DNA of 64,000 bases from CAIWHR01 sp963726775 (GTDB taxonomy: Bacteria; Pseudomonadota; Gammaproteobacteria; Burkholderiales; Casimicrobiaceae): contig CAVSDL010000013.1 of NCBI GenBank assembly GCA_963726775.1, forward strand, positions 1-64,000, read 5' to 3'. Positions within the stretch are counted from its first letter, which is position 1. Every line of letters begins with the position of its first letter. The notes beneath the pieces were generated by a model. The model did no database searches. It was not told the DNA's origin and was given only the letters and a program-made list of their open reading frames with translations. A program made the translations under genes and the position numbers. Positions 8,074-18,135 of this stretch are shown here, piece by piece.

Positions 8074-8846
8074 ACGAAGCCGTCGTGAAGATCGCCCAGC
8101 CCGGCAACGGTGGGAGCGGCGTCCACCGCAAGCTGGCGATCAGCGTGCTGCGCTACAACCCGGGGGAACCGGGAACCGCGCCACGCATGCAGACCTACGA
8201 GCTCGAGGAAGCCGAAGGCATGACGTTGTTCATAGCGCTGAACGAGATCCGCGAAAAGCAGGACGCTTCGCTGCAGTTCGATTTCGTCTGCCGCGCCGGC
8301 ATCTGCGGCAGCTGCGCGATGGTCATCAACGGCCGCCCGACGCTGGCGTGCCGGACGCTCACCAAGAACCTCGGTCCGGAGATCACGCTGGCGCCGCTGC
8401 CATTCTTCGAGCTGATCGGCGACTTGTCGGTCAACACCGGCAAGTGGATGCGAGGGATGACCGAGCGGCTCTCCGGCTGGCTGCACATGGAGGACCCGAG
8501 TCCGGACCTCACGCGAATCGAGCAACGAATGGATCCCGACCTCGCGGACAGGATCTACGAACTCGACCGCTGCATCGAGTGCGGCTGCTGCGTCGCCGCG
8601 TGCGGCACCGCGCGGATGCGCAAGGACTTCGTCGGCGCGGTCGGGTTGAACAAGATCGCCCGCTTTCGACTCGACCCGCGCGACGCGCGCACCGACACCG
8701 ACTACTACGACGTCATCGGCGACGACGACGGTGTGTTCGGCTGCATGTCGCTGCTGGCGTGCCATGACGTCTGCCCGAAGGACCTGCCGCTGGCGACGCA
8801 GATCGCGTTCATGCGCCGGAAGATGGTGACGATCGGCTGGCGGTAG
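8070..8846 (+). CDS. frdB: Fumarate reductase iron-sulfur subunit
   Basis: The 258-residue protein carries the [2Fe-2S] motif CRAGICGSCAM with a later TLACRT, then CIECGCCVAAC for the [4Fe-4S] cluster and CMSLLACHDVCPKD for the remaining clusters. This is the full three-cluster set of FrdB/SdhB, linking FAD in FrdA to heme in FrdC. ATG 8070 overlaps the frdA stop. It is the last gene of the frd operon, followed by a 465-bp gap with repeats. Confidence 0.92.
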   Translation: MNEAVVKIAQPGNGGSGVHRKLAISVLRYNPGEPGTAPRMQTYELEEAEGMTLFIALNEIREKQDASLQFDFVCRAGICGSCAMVINGRPTLACRTLTKNLGPEITLAPLPFFELIGDLSVNTGKWMRGMTERLSGWLHMEDPSPDLTRIEQRMDPDLADRIYELDRCIECGCCVAACGTARMRKDFVGAVGLNKIARFRLDPRDARTDTDYYDVIGDDDGVFGCMSLLACHDVCPKDLPLATQIAFMRRKMVTIGWR

Positions 8847-8861
8847 CGGCGCGAGCTTGGG

Positions 8862-8965
8862 AGCAGGGGCCCCGCGCGTAAAGCGCGTGGGGATGCGACC
8901 GGGGCGAGTAGCGACGTGAGCGGCGAAGAGGGGCCCCGAGCGCGGAGCGCGCAGGGGATCGGAGC
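8862..8965. repeat. Two imperfect copies of a GC-rich hairpin repeat
   Basis: Copies at about 8862-8900 and 8927-8965 share the pattern AGGGGCCCCGNGCG...GCGCGNNGGGG. Each can form a stem closed by CCCC/GGGG around CGCG pairs. They lie right after frdB and could act as processing or termination stems, although no T-run follows. The unit looks like a dispersed intergenic repeat. Confidence 0.55.
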
Positions 8966-9205
8966 AATCGCGAATCGCCGCAGCGAGGCCGACTGAGCAA
9001 CACGCGCGCACCCCGACCGACGTCGATCCCGAGGGCGCTCGAGGCCGACGTGCAAACGGGGGCACGGCACGACATTGCAAGGAGGCCGAAGTGGCGGGCC
9101 TGCGACAGGCGTCGCGGCGTGCCCTATCCTCCGAAACCGGCTCGTCCGGAATCCGGGCATCGCCCAGGTTCCCTCGCCTGCGGCCAACTGTCGCGCCGGC
9201 CGCGC

Positions 9206-9246
9206 TTGATGTCCGTCAACAACCATCGCACGGAGCGGCGGACAAT
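9206..9246 (+). promoter_or_regulatory. aspAp: FNR-type box E with class II promoter for aspA
   Basis: TTGAT-GTCC-GTCAA at 9206-9219 matches the FNR consensus at nine of ten positions. GACAAT (4 of 6 to TATAAT) at 9241-9246 starts 28.5 bp from the box centre, exactly as at frdC. Predicted start is about 9253, leaving a leader of about 60 bases to the aspA ATG. Confidence 0.65.
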
Positions 9247-9311
9247 CGTGTGCAATCGGCCCCAAGGAGCCAGGCGGCCCGGGGGGACGGCAACAACAAT
9301 GGAGGAACCTC

Positions 9312-10715
<1,404 letters not shown>

Positions 10716-10752
10716 CGGGCGGGCGCGAGAACATCGGGACAGGAGAGTGTCC

Positions 10753-12078
10753 ATGACACTGTCGATCATTCTGCAATTCGTCGTCGTGCTCGCCGCGATC
10801 TGGATGGGCGCGCGCTTTTCCGGCGTCGGTCTCGGCCTGTGGGGCGCCGTGGGCCTGCTGGTGTTGATCGCCGGATTCGGCGTCGACCCGACCTCGCCGC
10901 CGATCGACGTGATGCTGATCATCCTCGCGGTCATCATGGCGGCGTCGGTGATGGACGCTGCCGGCGGCATCGACTTCCTGGTCCGTATCGCCGAGCGCAT
11001 CATCCGCGCCAATCCGAAGTACGTGACGATCATCGCGCCGCTCACGACGTGGAGCTTCACGTTCGTCGCCGGCACCGGGCATATCGTCTATCCGCTGCTG
11101 CCGGTGATCTACGAGACGGCGCACCAGAACGGAATCCGCCCCGAGCGACCGATGGCCGTGGCGACGATTGCCTCGCAGCAGGCGATCACGGCCAGTCCGG
11201 TCGCCGCCGCAACCGCCGCGATGATAGGGCTGTTTTCCGAGAAGGGGCTCACCCAATGGGGCCTTCCCGAGATCATGATGGTATGCGTGCCGGCGACGCT
11301 TTGTGGAGTGACCGCGGCCGCGATCGTCTCGATGTTCGTCGGCAAGGACCTGAAGGATGATCCCGAATACCAGGCGCGCCTTGCAGCCGGCGAGATCCCG
11401 GCGCCGAAGTCCGCGGCCGACCGGCCGCCGCTGAAGCCCGCCGCCAAGGCCTCGGCGTTCATCTTCCTCGGCGGCGTCGCGCTGGTCGTGCTGTTCGGCT
11501 TCTCCCCGAATTTGCGTACGCTGCCGGGCACGAAGAGCGCGCTGGCGATGCCGATCGTCATCGAGATCGTGATGATGTCGGTGGCAGCGGCGATGCTGCT
11601 CGTGACGAAAATCAACGTCGACGAAGTCCCCAAGACAGCGACATTGCGCGCGGGCGTAGTCGCGGTCATCGGCATCTTCGGCCTGGCATGGCTGGGCGAC
11701 AGCTTCATCGCCGCGCACAAGGACGTCATCGTGCCTGCGATCGGCAAGTGGGCCGAGCAGGCGCCGTGGACATTCGCCTTCGGTCTGTTCTTCGCCTCGG
11801 TGCTGCTGTACAGCCAGGCGGCGACGACGCGGGCGCTGATGCCGCTCGGCATCGCGCTGGGCATTCCGCCGCAGTTCCTGATCGCGATGTTCCCGTCGGT
11901 CAACGGCTACTTCTTCATCCCGACCTACGGCTCATTGATTGCCGCGATCAACTTCGATCTGTCCGGCACGACGAAAATCGGAAAATACGTGCTGAACCAC
12001 TCGTTCATGATTCCGGGGCTGACGGCCACGTCGGTGGCGGTCGTCACCGGCCTCGCCATCGCGCGAATCCTGTTCTGA
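10753..12078 (+). CDS. Anaerobic C4-dicarboxylate transporter, Dcu (DcuA/DcuB) family
   Basis: The 441-residue protein has many membrane helices and matches DcuA/DcuB in length and key segments (LILAVIMAASVMDAAGGIDFLVRIAERIIRANP region, FVAGTGHIVYPLLPVIYE, ASQQAITASPVAAATAAMIG). The family exchanges aspartate, malate or fumarate for succinate during fumarate respiration. ATG 10753 is preferred because GGAG lies seven bases upstream; the GTG at 10747 is too close to it. DcuA and DcuB cannot be told apart by eye. Context with aspA and frdCAB supports an aspartate/succinate antiport role. Confidence 0.88.
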   Translation: MTLSIILQFVVVLAAIWMGARFSGVGLGLWGAVGLLVLIAGFGVDPTSPPIDVMLIILAVIMAASVMDAAGGIDFLVRIAERIIRANPKYVTIIAPLTTWSFTFVAGTGHIVYPLLPVIYETAHQNGIRPERPMAVATIASQQAITASPVAAATAAMIGLFSEKGLTQWGLPEIMMVCVPATLCGVTAAAIVSMFVGKDLKDDPEYQARLAAGEIPAPKSAADRPPLKPAAKASAFIFLGGVALVVLFGFSPNLRTLPGTKSALAMPIVIEIVMMSVAAAMLLVTKINVDEVPKTATLRAGVVAVIGIFGLAWLGDSFIAAHKDVIVPAIGKWAEQAPWTFAFGLFFASVLLYSQAATTRALMPLGIALGIPPQFLIAMFPSVNGYFFIPTYGSLIAAINFDLSGTTKIGKYVLNHSFMIPGLTATSVAVVTGLAIARILF

Positions 12079-12133
12079 CGCGGGTTCGCGCAAAGCGGGA
12101 GGCCGAGAAGCGCGCAATAGACGATCGCGCGCG

Positions 12134-12162
12134 ACGCGCCACCGCAGGGTGCGGTGGCGCGT
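12134..12162. terminator. Perfect 13-bp stem-loop between convergent genes
   Basis: A 13-base arm (12134-12146), GGG loop and exactly complementary arm (12150-12162) lie between the ends of the Dcu gene and the sulfatase gene. It can fold on either strand and is a likely bidirectional stop or RNA 3'-end stem. There is no clear T-run, so factor-independent termination is not certain. Confidence 0.55.
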
Positions 12163-12165
12163 GGA

Positions 12166-14700
12166 CTACTCGCTCGCCTTGTTGTTCCGCTGCGCGGCCA
12201 TCAGTTTCTTCTCGTCTTCCGGCGAGAGCTTCGGCCGGTCGATGGCGAGCGTGATCTTTTTGATCTTGCCGGTGAACTTGAACGGCACCTGGTAGTCCTT
12301 GTCGTCGACCGGCGTACCGGTATCGGAGCCGATGTCGAGGTTCTCGTCCCACTCCAGGATGAACGGCAGCGTGTGCTCCATCTTCTGCTCGGCGACGACC
12401 TTGCCGTCGACCTTGAGCACACCGGTGCCCCCCTGGCCGATGCCACTATAGCTGCCGAAGGCGAGCGTCGCCATGCCGAGCCCGTCGTACTTGAAGTCGA
12501 ACTCGAGCGTGTGCTTGCCGGGTGCAAGCGTATCCTGCCCCTCCCACCGGATGCGCTTCAGGTCGACCAGGTTCCAGAGAAAGACCGGCTTGTTCTTCAG
12601 CACGTAGAAGCCGTAGCCCGCGAATCGACCACCCTGGGTGATGAGCATGCCCTCGGCGCCGCCCTGCGGAATCTCCACGTCCGCCTTGAAGTTGTACGAC
12701 GCGTTGAGCACGCTCGGCGCATCTCCGTTGGGTGTGCCCGTCAGCGGCTGCGTCCACGTGAACGTGCTGCGGCCGGCCGTGATGCTCGGTCGGGGCGTGA
12801 TCAGGCGCGCCACCAGCGTGGCGTCGAGCGGGAATACCTGGTACTTCTTCGCCTCCTGCATGAAGATTTGCTGCATCTCCTTCAGCTTCGCCGGATTCTT
12901 CGTGGCCAGGTCGTTCGCTTGGGAGAAGTCGTTGTGCAGGTCATAGAGCTCCCACGGGTAGTCAAGCACACTTTCTTTCGGCTCGAAATGGACCCAGGGC
13001 GGACGCATGACCTTGGTGCCGGCGAACCAGCCGTCGTGGTAGATGCCGCGGTCACCGAACATCTCGAAATACTGGGTCTTGTGCGTCGACAGCGCCCTGG
13101 CATTCTTTGCGTCGAAGGTGTACGCCATGCTGACACCTTCAATCGGGCTCTGCTTGATGCCGTCGACGACCGACGGCTGTCTGATCTTCGTCGCTTCGAG
13201 GATGGTCGGGACGACGTCGATCACATGGTGGAACTGCTGGCGCATGCCACCCTTGTCCTTGATCACCGCCGGCCAGGAGATCGCCATCGGCTGCCGGATG
13301 CCGCCGAAGTGCGAGACGATCTGCTTGGTCCAGGAGAACGGCGTGTCGAACGCCCACGCCCAGCCCACAGCCATGTGGTTGTAGGTCTTGTTGCTGCCCC
13401 AGGCATCGTAGAAGTACTTGAGCTGGTCCTCGACCGGAACGTCGACGCCGTTGAACATCGCCACTTCGTTCGGCGTGCCGATCAGCGTGCCCTCGGCGCT
13501 GGTGCCGTTGTCGCCATTGATGTAGATGATCAGCGTGTTGTCGAGCTTGCCCATGTCCTCGACCGCCTGGATCACGCGGCCGATCTCGTGGTCGGTGTAC
13601 GCGACGTACGCGGCGAATACGTCAACCTGGCGGGTGAACATCTTCTTCTCATCCGCGGTGAGCTGGTCCCACTCCTTCAGCAGGTCCTTGGGCCAGGGGG
13701 TGAGCTTCGTGTCCTGCGGGATCACGCCGAGCCGCTTCTGGTTCGCGAAGATCTGCTCGCGCAGCTTGTTCCACCCCTGGTCGAACAGGTGCATGTCGCT
13801 GATCTTCTTGATCCACTCGGGTGTCGGGTGATGCGGCGCGTGCGTTCCACCCGGCACGTAATAGACGAAGAACGGCTGGTCGGGCGTGAGCGTATTGATC
13901 TGGTTCATGTACGCGATCGCCTCGTCGGCCATCGCCGTGGTCAGGTTGTAGCCCGGGTTGTCGCGGAACGGGTAGATGTAGGTCGTATTGCGGGCGAGAT
14001 TCGCGGGCTCCCACTGGTTGGTGTCGCCGCCCATGAAACCGTAGAAGTACTCGAAGCCCATGCCGGTGGGCCACTGGTCGAATGGCCCTGTCGCAGACGC
14101 CTGGAAGGCCGGCGTGTTGTGGTTCTTGCCGAACCATGACGTGCGGTAGCCGTTGCTCTTCAGGATGTTGCCGATCGTCGCCTTGTCCTTGGTGATGAAG
14201 CTGTCGTAGCCGGGATATCCGGTCGCCTGCTCCGCGATGACGCCAAAGCCCACAGAGTGGTGGTTGCGCCCGGTGATGAGCGCGGCGCGAGTCGGCGAGC
14301 ACAGCGCGGTCGAGTGGAAATTCGTGTAGCGCAGGCCGCTGGCCGCGATGCGATCGAGCGCGGGTGTCGGGATGACACCCCCGAAAGCGCTTGGGACCCC
14401 ATAGCCCGAATCGTCCGTCATGATCAGCAGGATGTTCGGCGCACCCTTCGGCGGCACGATGCGCGCCGGCCAGTAGGGCATCGAGCCTTTGGTCGTGCGC
14501 TCGATCTTGCCGCCGAACTTCTGCGGTGGCTGGGGAAGCTGCTGGCCGTCGATCGACATCGTGGCGGCCGGCGAACCGGGCGTGCCATAAATCTGCTGGG
14601 CACCGACCCCGACGGCTGGAAACGCAAATGCCGCCAGCACGAATCCAACGCCGATATGCTCACGCATCCGGGATACCTGAAGCCGAATCGCATTGTTCAT
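12166..14700 (-). CDS. Exported arylsulfatase-family protein
   Basis: The 844-residue protein has an N-terminal signal sequence (cleavage likely after VGVGA near residue 34) and a type I sulfatase domain. NILLIMTDDSGYG (about 89-101) supplies metal-binding aspartates, and CSPTR at 134-138 is the formylglycine modification motif. Later YINGDNGTSAEG and the HVIDVVPTILEA block are also typical. After about residue 620 there is a beta-rich C-terminal extension, longer than in most bacterial arylsulfatases. ATG 14700 has GGAG ten bases upstream. It would cleave sulfate esters in the periplasm; the substrate is unknown. It stands alone, with no sulfatase-maturing gene nearby. Confidence 0.87.
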   Translation of the reverse strand: MNNAIRLQVSRMREHIGVGFVLAAFAFPAVGVGAQQIYGTPGSPAATMSIDGQQLPQPPQKFGGKIERTTKGSMPYWPARIVPPKGAPNILLIMTDDSGYGVPSAFGGVIPTPALDRIAASGLRYTNFHSTALCSPTRAALITGRNHHSVGFGVIAEQATGYPGYDSFITKDKATIGNILKSNGYRTSWFGKNHNTPAFQASATGPFDQWPTGMGFEYFYGFMGGDTNQWEPANLARNTTYIYPFRDNPGYNLTTAMADEAIAYMNQINTLTPDQPFFVYYVPGGTHAPHHPTPEWIKKISDMHLFDQGWNKLREQIFANQKRLGVIPQDTKLTPWPKDLLKEWDQLTADEKKMFTRQVDVFAAYVAYTDHEIGRVIQAVEDMGKLDNTLIIYINGDNGTSAEGTLIGTPNEVAMFNGVDVPVEDQLKYFYDAWGSNKTYNHMAVGWAWAFDTPFSWTKQIVSHFGGIRQPMAISWPAVIKDKGGMRQQFHHVIDVVPTILEATKIRQPSVVDGIKQSPIEGVSMAYTFDAKNARALSTHKTQYFEMFGDRGIYHDGWFAGTKVMRPPWVHFEPKESVLDYPWELYDLHNDFSQANDLATKNPAKLKEMQQIFMQEAKKYQVFPLDATLVARLITPRPSITAGRSTFTWTQPLTGTPNGDAPSVLNASYNFKADVEIPQGGAEGMLITQGGRFAGYGFYVLKNKPVFLWNLVDLKRIRWEGQDTLAPGKHTLEFDFKYDGLGMATLAFGSYSGIGQGGTGVLKVDGKVVAEQKMEHTLPFILEWDENLDIGSDTGTPVDDKDYQVPFKFTGKIKKITLAIDRPKLSPEDEKKLMAAQRNNKASE

Positions 14701-15190
14701 CTGCCTGCTCCTTCGAAGTGAGGACGTCGCACCAGGCGACGACAGGCGTCTCGGGTGCAAAGGCGAAAAATTCTAGTCCATTCCGGCCGGCCGTGCCATC
14801 CAGCGACCGCTGATGCCGCCGATGTCGAGGACCGCCGGCATCGGCGCGGGTTGTCCATCTGCTTTCCGGTTCCGTTCTCGCCCGGATCCGTTTACGCGGT
14901 GATCAGGAGGTTCCACGCCGTTCCGATCGTGAGGAACACGGAGGCGGTGCGCTACGATCGTACCTGGCTGAGCTCGGCGCCACCGGTGACGGTCCCGGTT
15001 GGAAGCGAAGCGGACTGGCGCGATGTCCAGGGGCGGCCGTACTGATCGTCGCTAAAGATCGACACCCTTTGAATCTGCGGGAAAATCTGTTGTCATATGG
15101 CGGCCGATCGGTGAAATTTGCAAGGAAGCCGGACTTCGCGCGACTACATACCCGCCACCCGGTCGTTACCGTAACCTCCAGGAGAATTTC
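14701..15190. other. Divergent intergenic region, no gene seen
   Basis: This 490-base stretch separates the sulfatase start from msrA. It must hold the promoters of both genes. The msrA-proximal 130 bases are visibly richer in A/T. I could not assign a convincing -35/-10 pair, operator or small gene. Confidence 0.4.
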
Positions 15191-15856
15191 ATGTTGCGTC
15201 GTCTTTCCGGCATTGCCGCCATTTTCGCCGGCTTCATTTCCTTTGCCGCGCCGATGATGGCAGCCACGGCGCCATTGCCTGCTCCGCAGTCCGATGTCGT
15301 CTCGGCGAACAAGCCGGGCCCGCAAACGGCCGTCTTCGCCGGTGGATGTTTCTGGGGCGTCGAAGCGGTGTTTCGGCACGTGAAGGGGGTGTCGCGCGCG
15401 GTCTCGGGTTATGCGGGCGGCGCGACGCGGAATCCGAGCTACGAAATGGTGAGCAGCGGCAGCACCGGCCATGCCGAAGCCGTGAGTGTGACGTTCGATC
15501 CCGCGCAGGTTTCCTACGGGCAGCTGCTGCGCGTGTTCTTCTCGGTGGCCCACGATCCCACGCAGCTCAACCGGCAGGGGCCCGATGTGGGCACCCAGTA
15601 CCGTTCGGCGATCTTCTACGCCAACGACGAGCAGCAACGCGTGGCACAGGCCTATATCGCGCAGCTTGGCGCCGCCAAGGCGTTCTCGCGACCCATCGTG
15701 ACACAGCTCGCCCCGCTGAACGCGTTCTACCAAGCCGAGGACTATCACCAGAACTATCTCGCATTGCATCCGACGCAACCCTACATCGTCTTCAACGACT
15801 TGCCGAAACTCGAAGAACTGAAGACAAGATTTCCTGAGATGTACACCGCGCTCTGA
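15191..15856 (+). CDS. msrA: Exported peptide-methionine (S)-S-oxide reductase MsrA
   Basis: The 221-residue protein starts with a hydrophobic signal sequence (about residues 1-25, PMMAATA) and then a complete MsrA domain with GGCFWG; Cys53 is the catalytic residue. YHQNYLALHP near the C-terminus is also characteristic. Cys53 is the only cysteine in the whole protein, so there is no resolving cysteine. ATG 15191 follows AGGAG. It should repair methionine sulfoxide in exported proteins, with sulfenic acid regeneration by an outside reductant. No msrB is adjacent. Confidence 0.88.
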   Translation: MLRRLSGIAAIFAGFISFAAPMMAATAPLPAPQSDVVSANKPGPQTAVFAGGCFWGVEAVFRHVKGVSRAVSGYAGGATRNPSYEMVSSGSTGHAEAVSVTFDPAQVSYGQLLRVFFSVAHDPTQLNRQGPDVGTQYRSAIFYANDEQQRVAQAYIAQLGAAKAFSRPIVTQLAPLNAFYQAEDYHQNYLALHPTQPYIVFNDLPKLEELKTRFPEMYTAL

Positions 15857-16073
15857 ACGACGCTCGAATGCGTGCCGCGGCCATGAGAGGAACTCACACG
15901 GCTTACGGCCCGGACCGGTGTGCGACGGGGCAAGACGCTACGCCGAAGGTGAGCCAATTTGCCAAAGGACCGCCGTTGATCCGGCCGGAGCCGATCACAC
16001 GTCCAGGTACGATCTGGTGTGCGGTCCACTGCCCGGCTCGCGGTGGAGCGTGATCTAATCTCGACACGCCATC

Positions 16074-17177
16074 GTGGGGAGCCCTGCAATTTTCGCCAAC
16101 CTCGTCTTCCGCCAGCTGTTCGACGCTGCGTCGTCGACGTATACCTACCTGCTGGGCGATCCGGATACGCGCGAGGGGGTGATCGTCGATGCGGTATTCG
16201 AGCAGCACCTGCGCGACTACGCCCTGTTCTGCGAGCTGGATCTCAAGCTGATTGCTGCCGTGGACACGCACTGCCACGCCGACCACGTCACCGGCGCCTG
16301 GATGATGCAGAAGGCCACCGGCTGCCGAATAGGCATCTCGCGGCGCTACCAGCCGCCCGTCGAGGGTGCCGACCTGCCGCTCGATCATGGCGACCGCATC
16401 GTGTTCGGCGGCCGCTACCTGGGGGTGCGCGCCACGCCGGGCCACACCGACGGCTGCATGACGCTGGTGCAGGATGACCGCAGCATGGCCTTCACCGGCG
16501 ACGCGCTGCTGATCCGAGGCGCAGGCCGTTGCGACTTCCAGCGTGGCGATGCGCATGTCCTGTACCGCTCGATCGTGCAGCAGATCTTCTCGCTGCCCGA
16601 CGCGTGCCTGCTGTTCCCGGGCCATGATTACAGCGGCCGCACGATGTCGTCGGTGGCCGAGGAAAAGGCACACAACCCACGCATCGGCGGCGGCGCGGAC
16701 GAGCGCGACTTTGTCGGCTTCATGGAAAATCTGAACCTTCCTCACCCCAAGCAGATCGATGTCGCGGTGCCCGCCAACCTGCGCTCGGGCCAGCCCGCCG
16801 GAGGTTACGTTCCGCGCCCGGCTGACTGGGGGCCGGTGCGCCAGACCTACGCGGGCCTGCTGGAGATCGAGGCCGAGTGGTTGGCCGAGCACCTGCGGCA
16901 AGTGCACGTGCTCGACGTGCGCCAGCCCGAGGAGATGCAGGAGTCTCTCGGACGAATCGCCAACTCCCAGCTCATTCCGTTGAGTGAGCTCAAGGCGCGG
17001 CTGGCCGAAATTCCGCGGGACAAGCCGGTGGTCGCGGTCTGCCACGCCGGCATGCGCTCGGGCCAGGCCACCGTGATCCTGCGCAGCGCCGGGCTGGAGC
17101 GCTCGGCCAACCTGCGCGGTGGCATGCTGCTGTGGTCGCAGCTCGGGCTGCCCGCACAACGACAAGGCTCGGCCTGA
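16074..17177 (+). CDS. Persulfide dioxygenase-rhodanese fusion
   Basis: The 367-residue protein joins an ETHE1-type metallo-beta-lactamase domain to a rhodanese domain. The first has the metal motif THCHADH (His66, His68, Asp70, His71), TPGHTDGC and FTGDALL. The second, after about residue 255, contains VLDVRQPEE and the active-site loop CHAGMRSG with Cys323. It would oxidise glutathione persulfide to sulfite and transfer sulfane sulfur in the same polypeptide, as in known PRF proteins. GTG 16074 is the only in-frame start that keeps the conserved VFRQLFD beginning; no strong ribosome-binding site is visible, so the start is less sure. Confidence 0.87.
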   Translation: MGSPAIFANLVFRQLFDAASSTYTYLLGDPDTREGVIVDAVFEQHLRDYALFCELDLKLIAAVDTHCHADHVTGAWMMQKATGCRIGISRRYQPPVEGADLPLDHGDRIVFGGRYLGVRATPGHTDGCMTLVQDDRSMAFTGDALLIRGAGRCDFQRGDAHVLYRSIVQQIFSLPDACLLFPGHDYSGRTMSSVAEEKAHNPRIGGGADERDFVGFMENLNLPHPKQIDVAVPANLRSGQPAGGYVPRPADWGPVRQTYAGLLEIEAEWLAEHLRQVHVLDVRQPEEMQESLGRIANSQLIPLSELKARLAEIPRDKPVVAVCHAGMRSGQATVILRSAGLERSANLRGGMLLWSQLGLPAQRQGSA

Positions 17178-17274
17178 GCGCCATGTCGTGAAGGGTCCGT
17201 CGAGCCTCCGCCCTTACCACGCTGCGATACGGTACGATTAGACACCGGAACAACGGCATCCCGTGGAGGGTGAC

Positions 17275-17982
17275 ATGTCGAAAGAGAGACCGAAAATCGG
17301 AACGGATGGACTCGCGCTGCCGATCCTGCCCCCGGAACGCGACGCGCGAGTCTGGGCCCGACTGGTACGCGTGATGTTTTACACACCGGGCTTCCTGGCC
17401 CTGCTGCTCCTCAAGGCCGGCGAACCAGCGAGCTTCGGCATCACGGTGGAGCTGCTGATGCTGTCGAGCGCGTCGGCCGTTGTCGGCGGTCTCTTCATCG
17501 GCACGCAGTCGGCGGGCAGCGGGGCCGATCATTCATCCCGGATCGGCACATGGAGCGGGTCGCTGGTGCTCGAGTTGCTCGCCGTAGTGCCTTTCCTGTG
17601 CGCACTGCCGGCGCTGTTCCACGAGCTCGCGAATAGCACGCTGTTGCACGTCAAGGCGCCTGGAGCCGTCGACATCGCACTGGGCGCTTCCGAGCTGCTG
17701 CCGATGGTCGCGATCCTTCCGTTCATGCTCTACCAGCTCGCCGGGTTCGGCACGCTGCACTACATCGTGCCGAAGGCCGCGAACTGGATCATCAACATCG
17801 CGATCCTTTCCCTGATCGTGGCCGGCTATGTCGCCAACCGCCATAGCTCGTACAGCGTGGAAAAGGCGCTCGTCGGGCTGCTGGTCGTCATCATGGCGAT
17901 CACCGTCTTCTACGGCGTTCTCAAGCTGAGGCAGATGCAGGCGACCTACGACGCGAACTGCCCGCCGAAGGCGCCAAAATAG
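17275..17982 (+). CDS. Uncharacterised multi-pass membrane protein
   Basis: The 235-residue protein has a short polar N-terminus and about six hydrophobic segments (near residues 33-50, 60-80, 98-120, 138-160, 170-190, 200-220). I recognise no family. ATG 17275 with GGAGG five bases upstream is chosen over the GTG at 17263, which would place the ribosome-binding site inside the gene. It stands alone about 100 bases after the persulfide dioxygenase gene. Codon use looks like its neighbours. Confidence 0.75.
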   Translation: MSKERPKIGTDGLALPILPPERDARVWARLVRVMFYTPGFLALLLLKAGEPASFGITVELLMLSSASAVVGGLFIGTQSAGSGADHSSRIGTWSGSLVLELLAVVPFLCALPALFHELANSTLLHVKAPGAVDIALGASELLPMVAILPFMLYQLAGFGTLHYIVPKAANWIINIAILSLIVAGYVANRHSSYSVEKALVGLLVVIMAITVFYGVLKLRQMQATYDANCPPKAPK

Positions 17983-18093
17983 CAGGCCGCCAAACGAGAA
18001 ATGCGAGACGTGCCGTACCGACGACCGGAGACTCCGTGCGGACCTGTGCGTGGCGGCCCATTGCGAACACCCGGCTGACCCGCAATACACGGC

Positions 18094-18114
18094 AAAAAGC
18101 CCGGTCGCCCGGGC
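18094..18114 (-). terminator. Rho-independent terminator of the cold-shock gene
   Basis: Read on the minus strand, GCCCGG-GCGA-CCGGGC is followed by TTTTT. It lies 22 bases beyond the cold-shock gene stop and is a textbook stem plus T-run. Confidence 0.8.
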
Positions 18115-18135
18115 CATTTCGTCGAGTGAATCCCG

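Larger units (their letters stand above)
8847..9311. other. Intergenic region between frdB and aspA
   Basis: This 465-base gap holds the hairpin repeat pair in its first quarter and the FNR-type box E near its end. I see no gene in it: the open frames are arginine-rich shadows of GC-rich sequence without ribosome-binding sites. Confidence 0.6.

Noticed and set aside
5303..8846. Reading of frdCAB as succinate dehydrogenase
   Set aside because: Order C-A-B, the single larger cytochrome b of 260 residues without SdhD, and the aspartase/Dcu/FNR context favour fumarate reductase, although direction cannot be proved from sequence.
11935..11955. TTGAT...ATCAA-like sequence inside the Dcu gene
   Set aside because: Half-sites are seven bases apart instead of four and it lies within coding sequence, so it is not an FNR-type box.
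12154..14139. 661-codon plus-strand frame opposite the sulfatase gene
   Set aside because: No motif; a GC-rich shadow of a conserved minus-strand gene.
15000..15190. ECF-sigma type promoter before msrA
   Set aside because: GGAA-like and GTC-like elements can be found but not at a consistent spacing.
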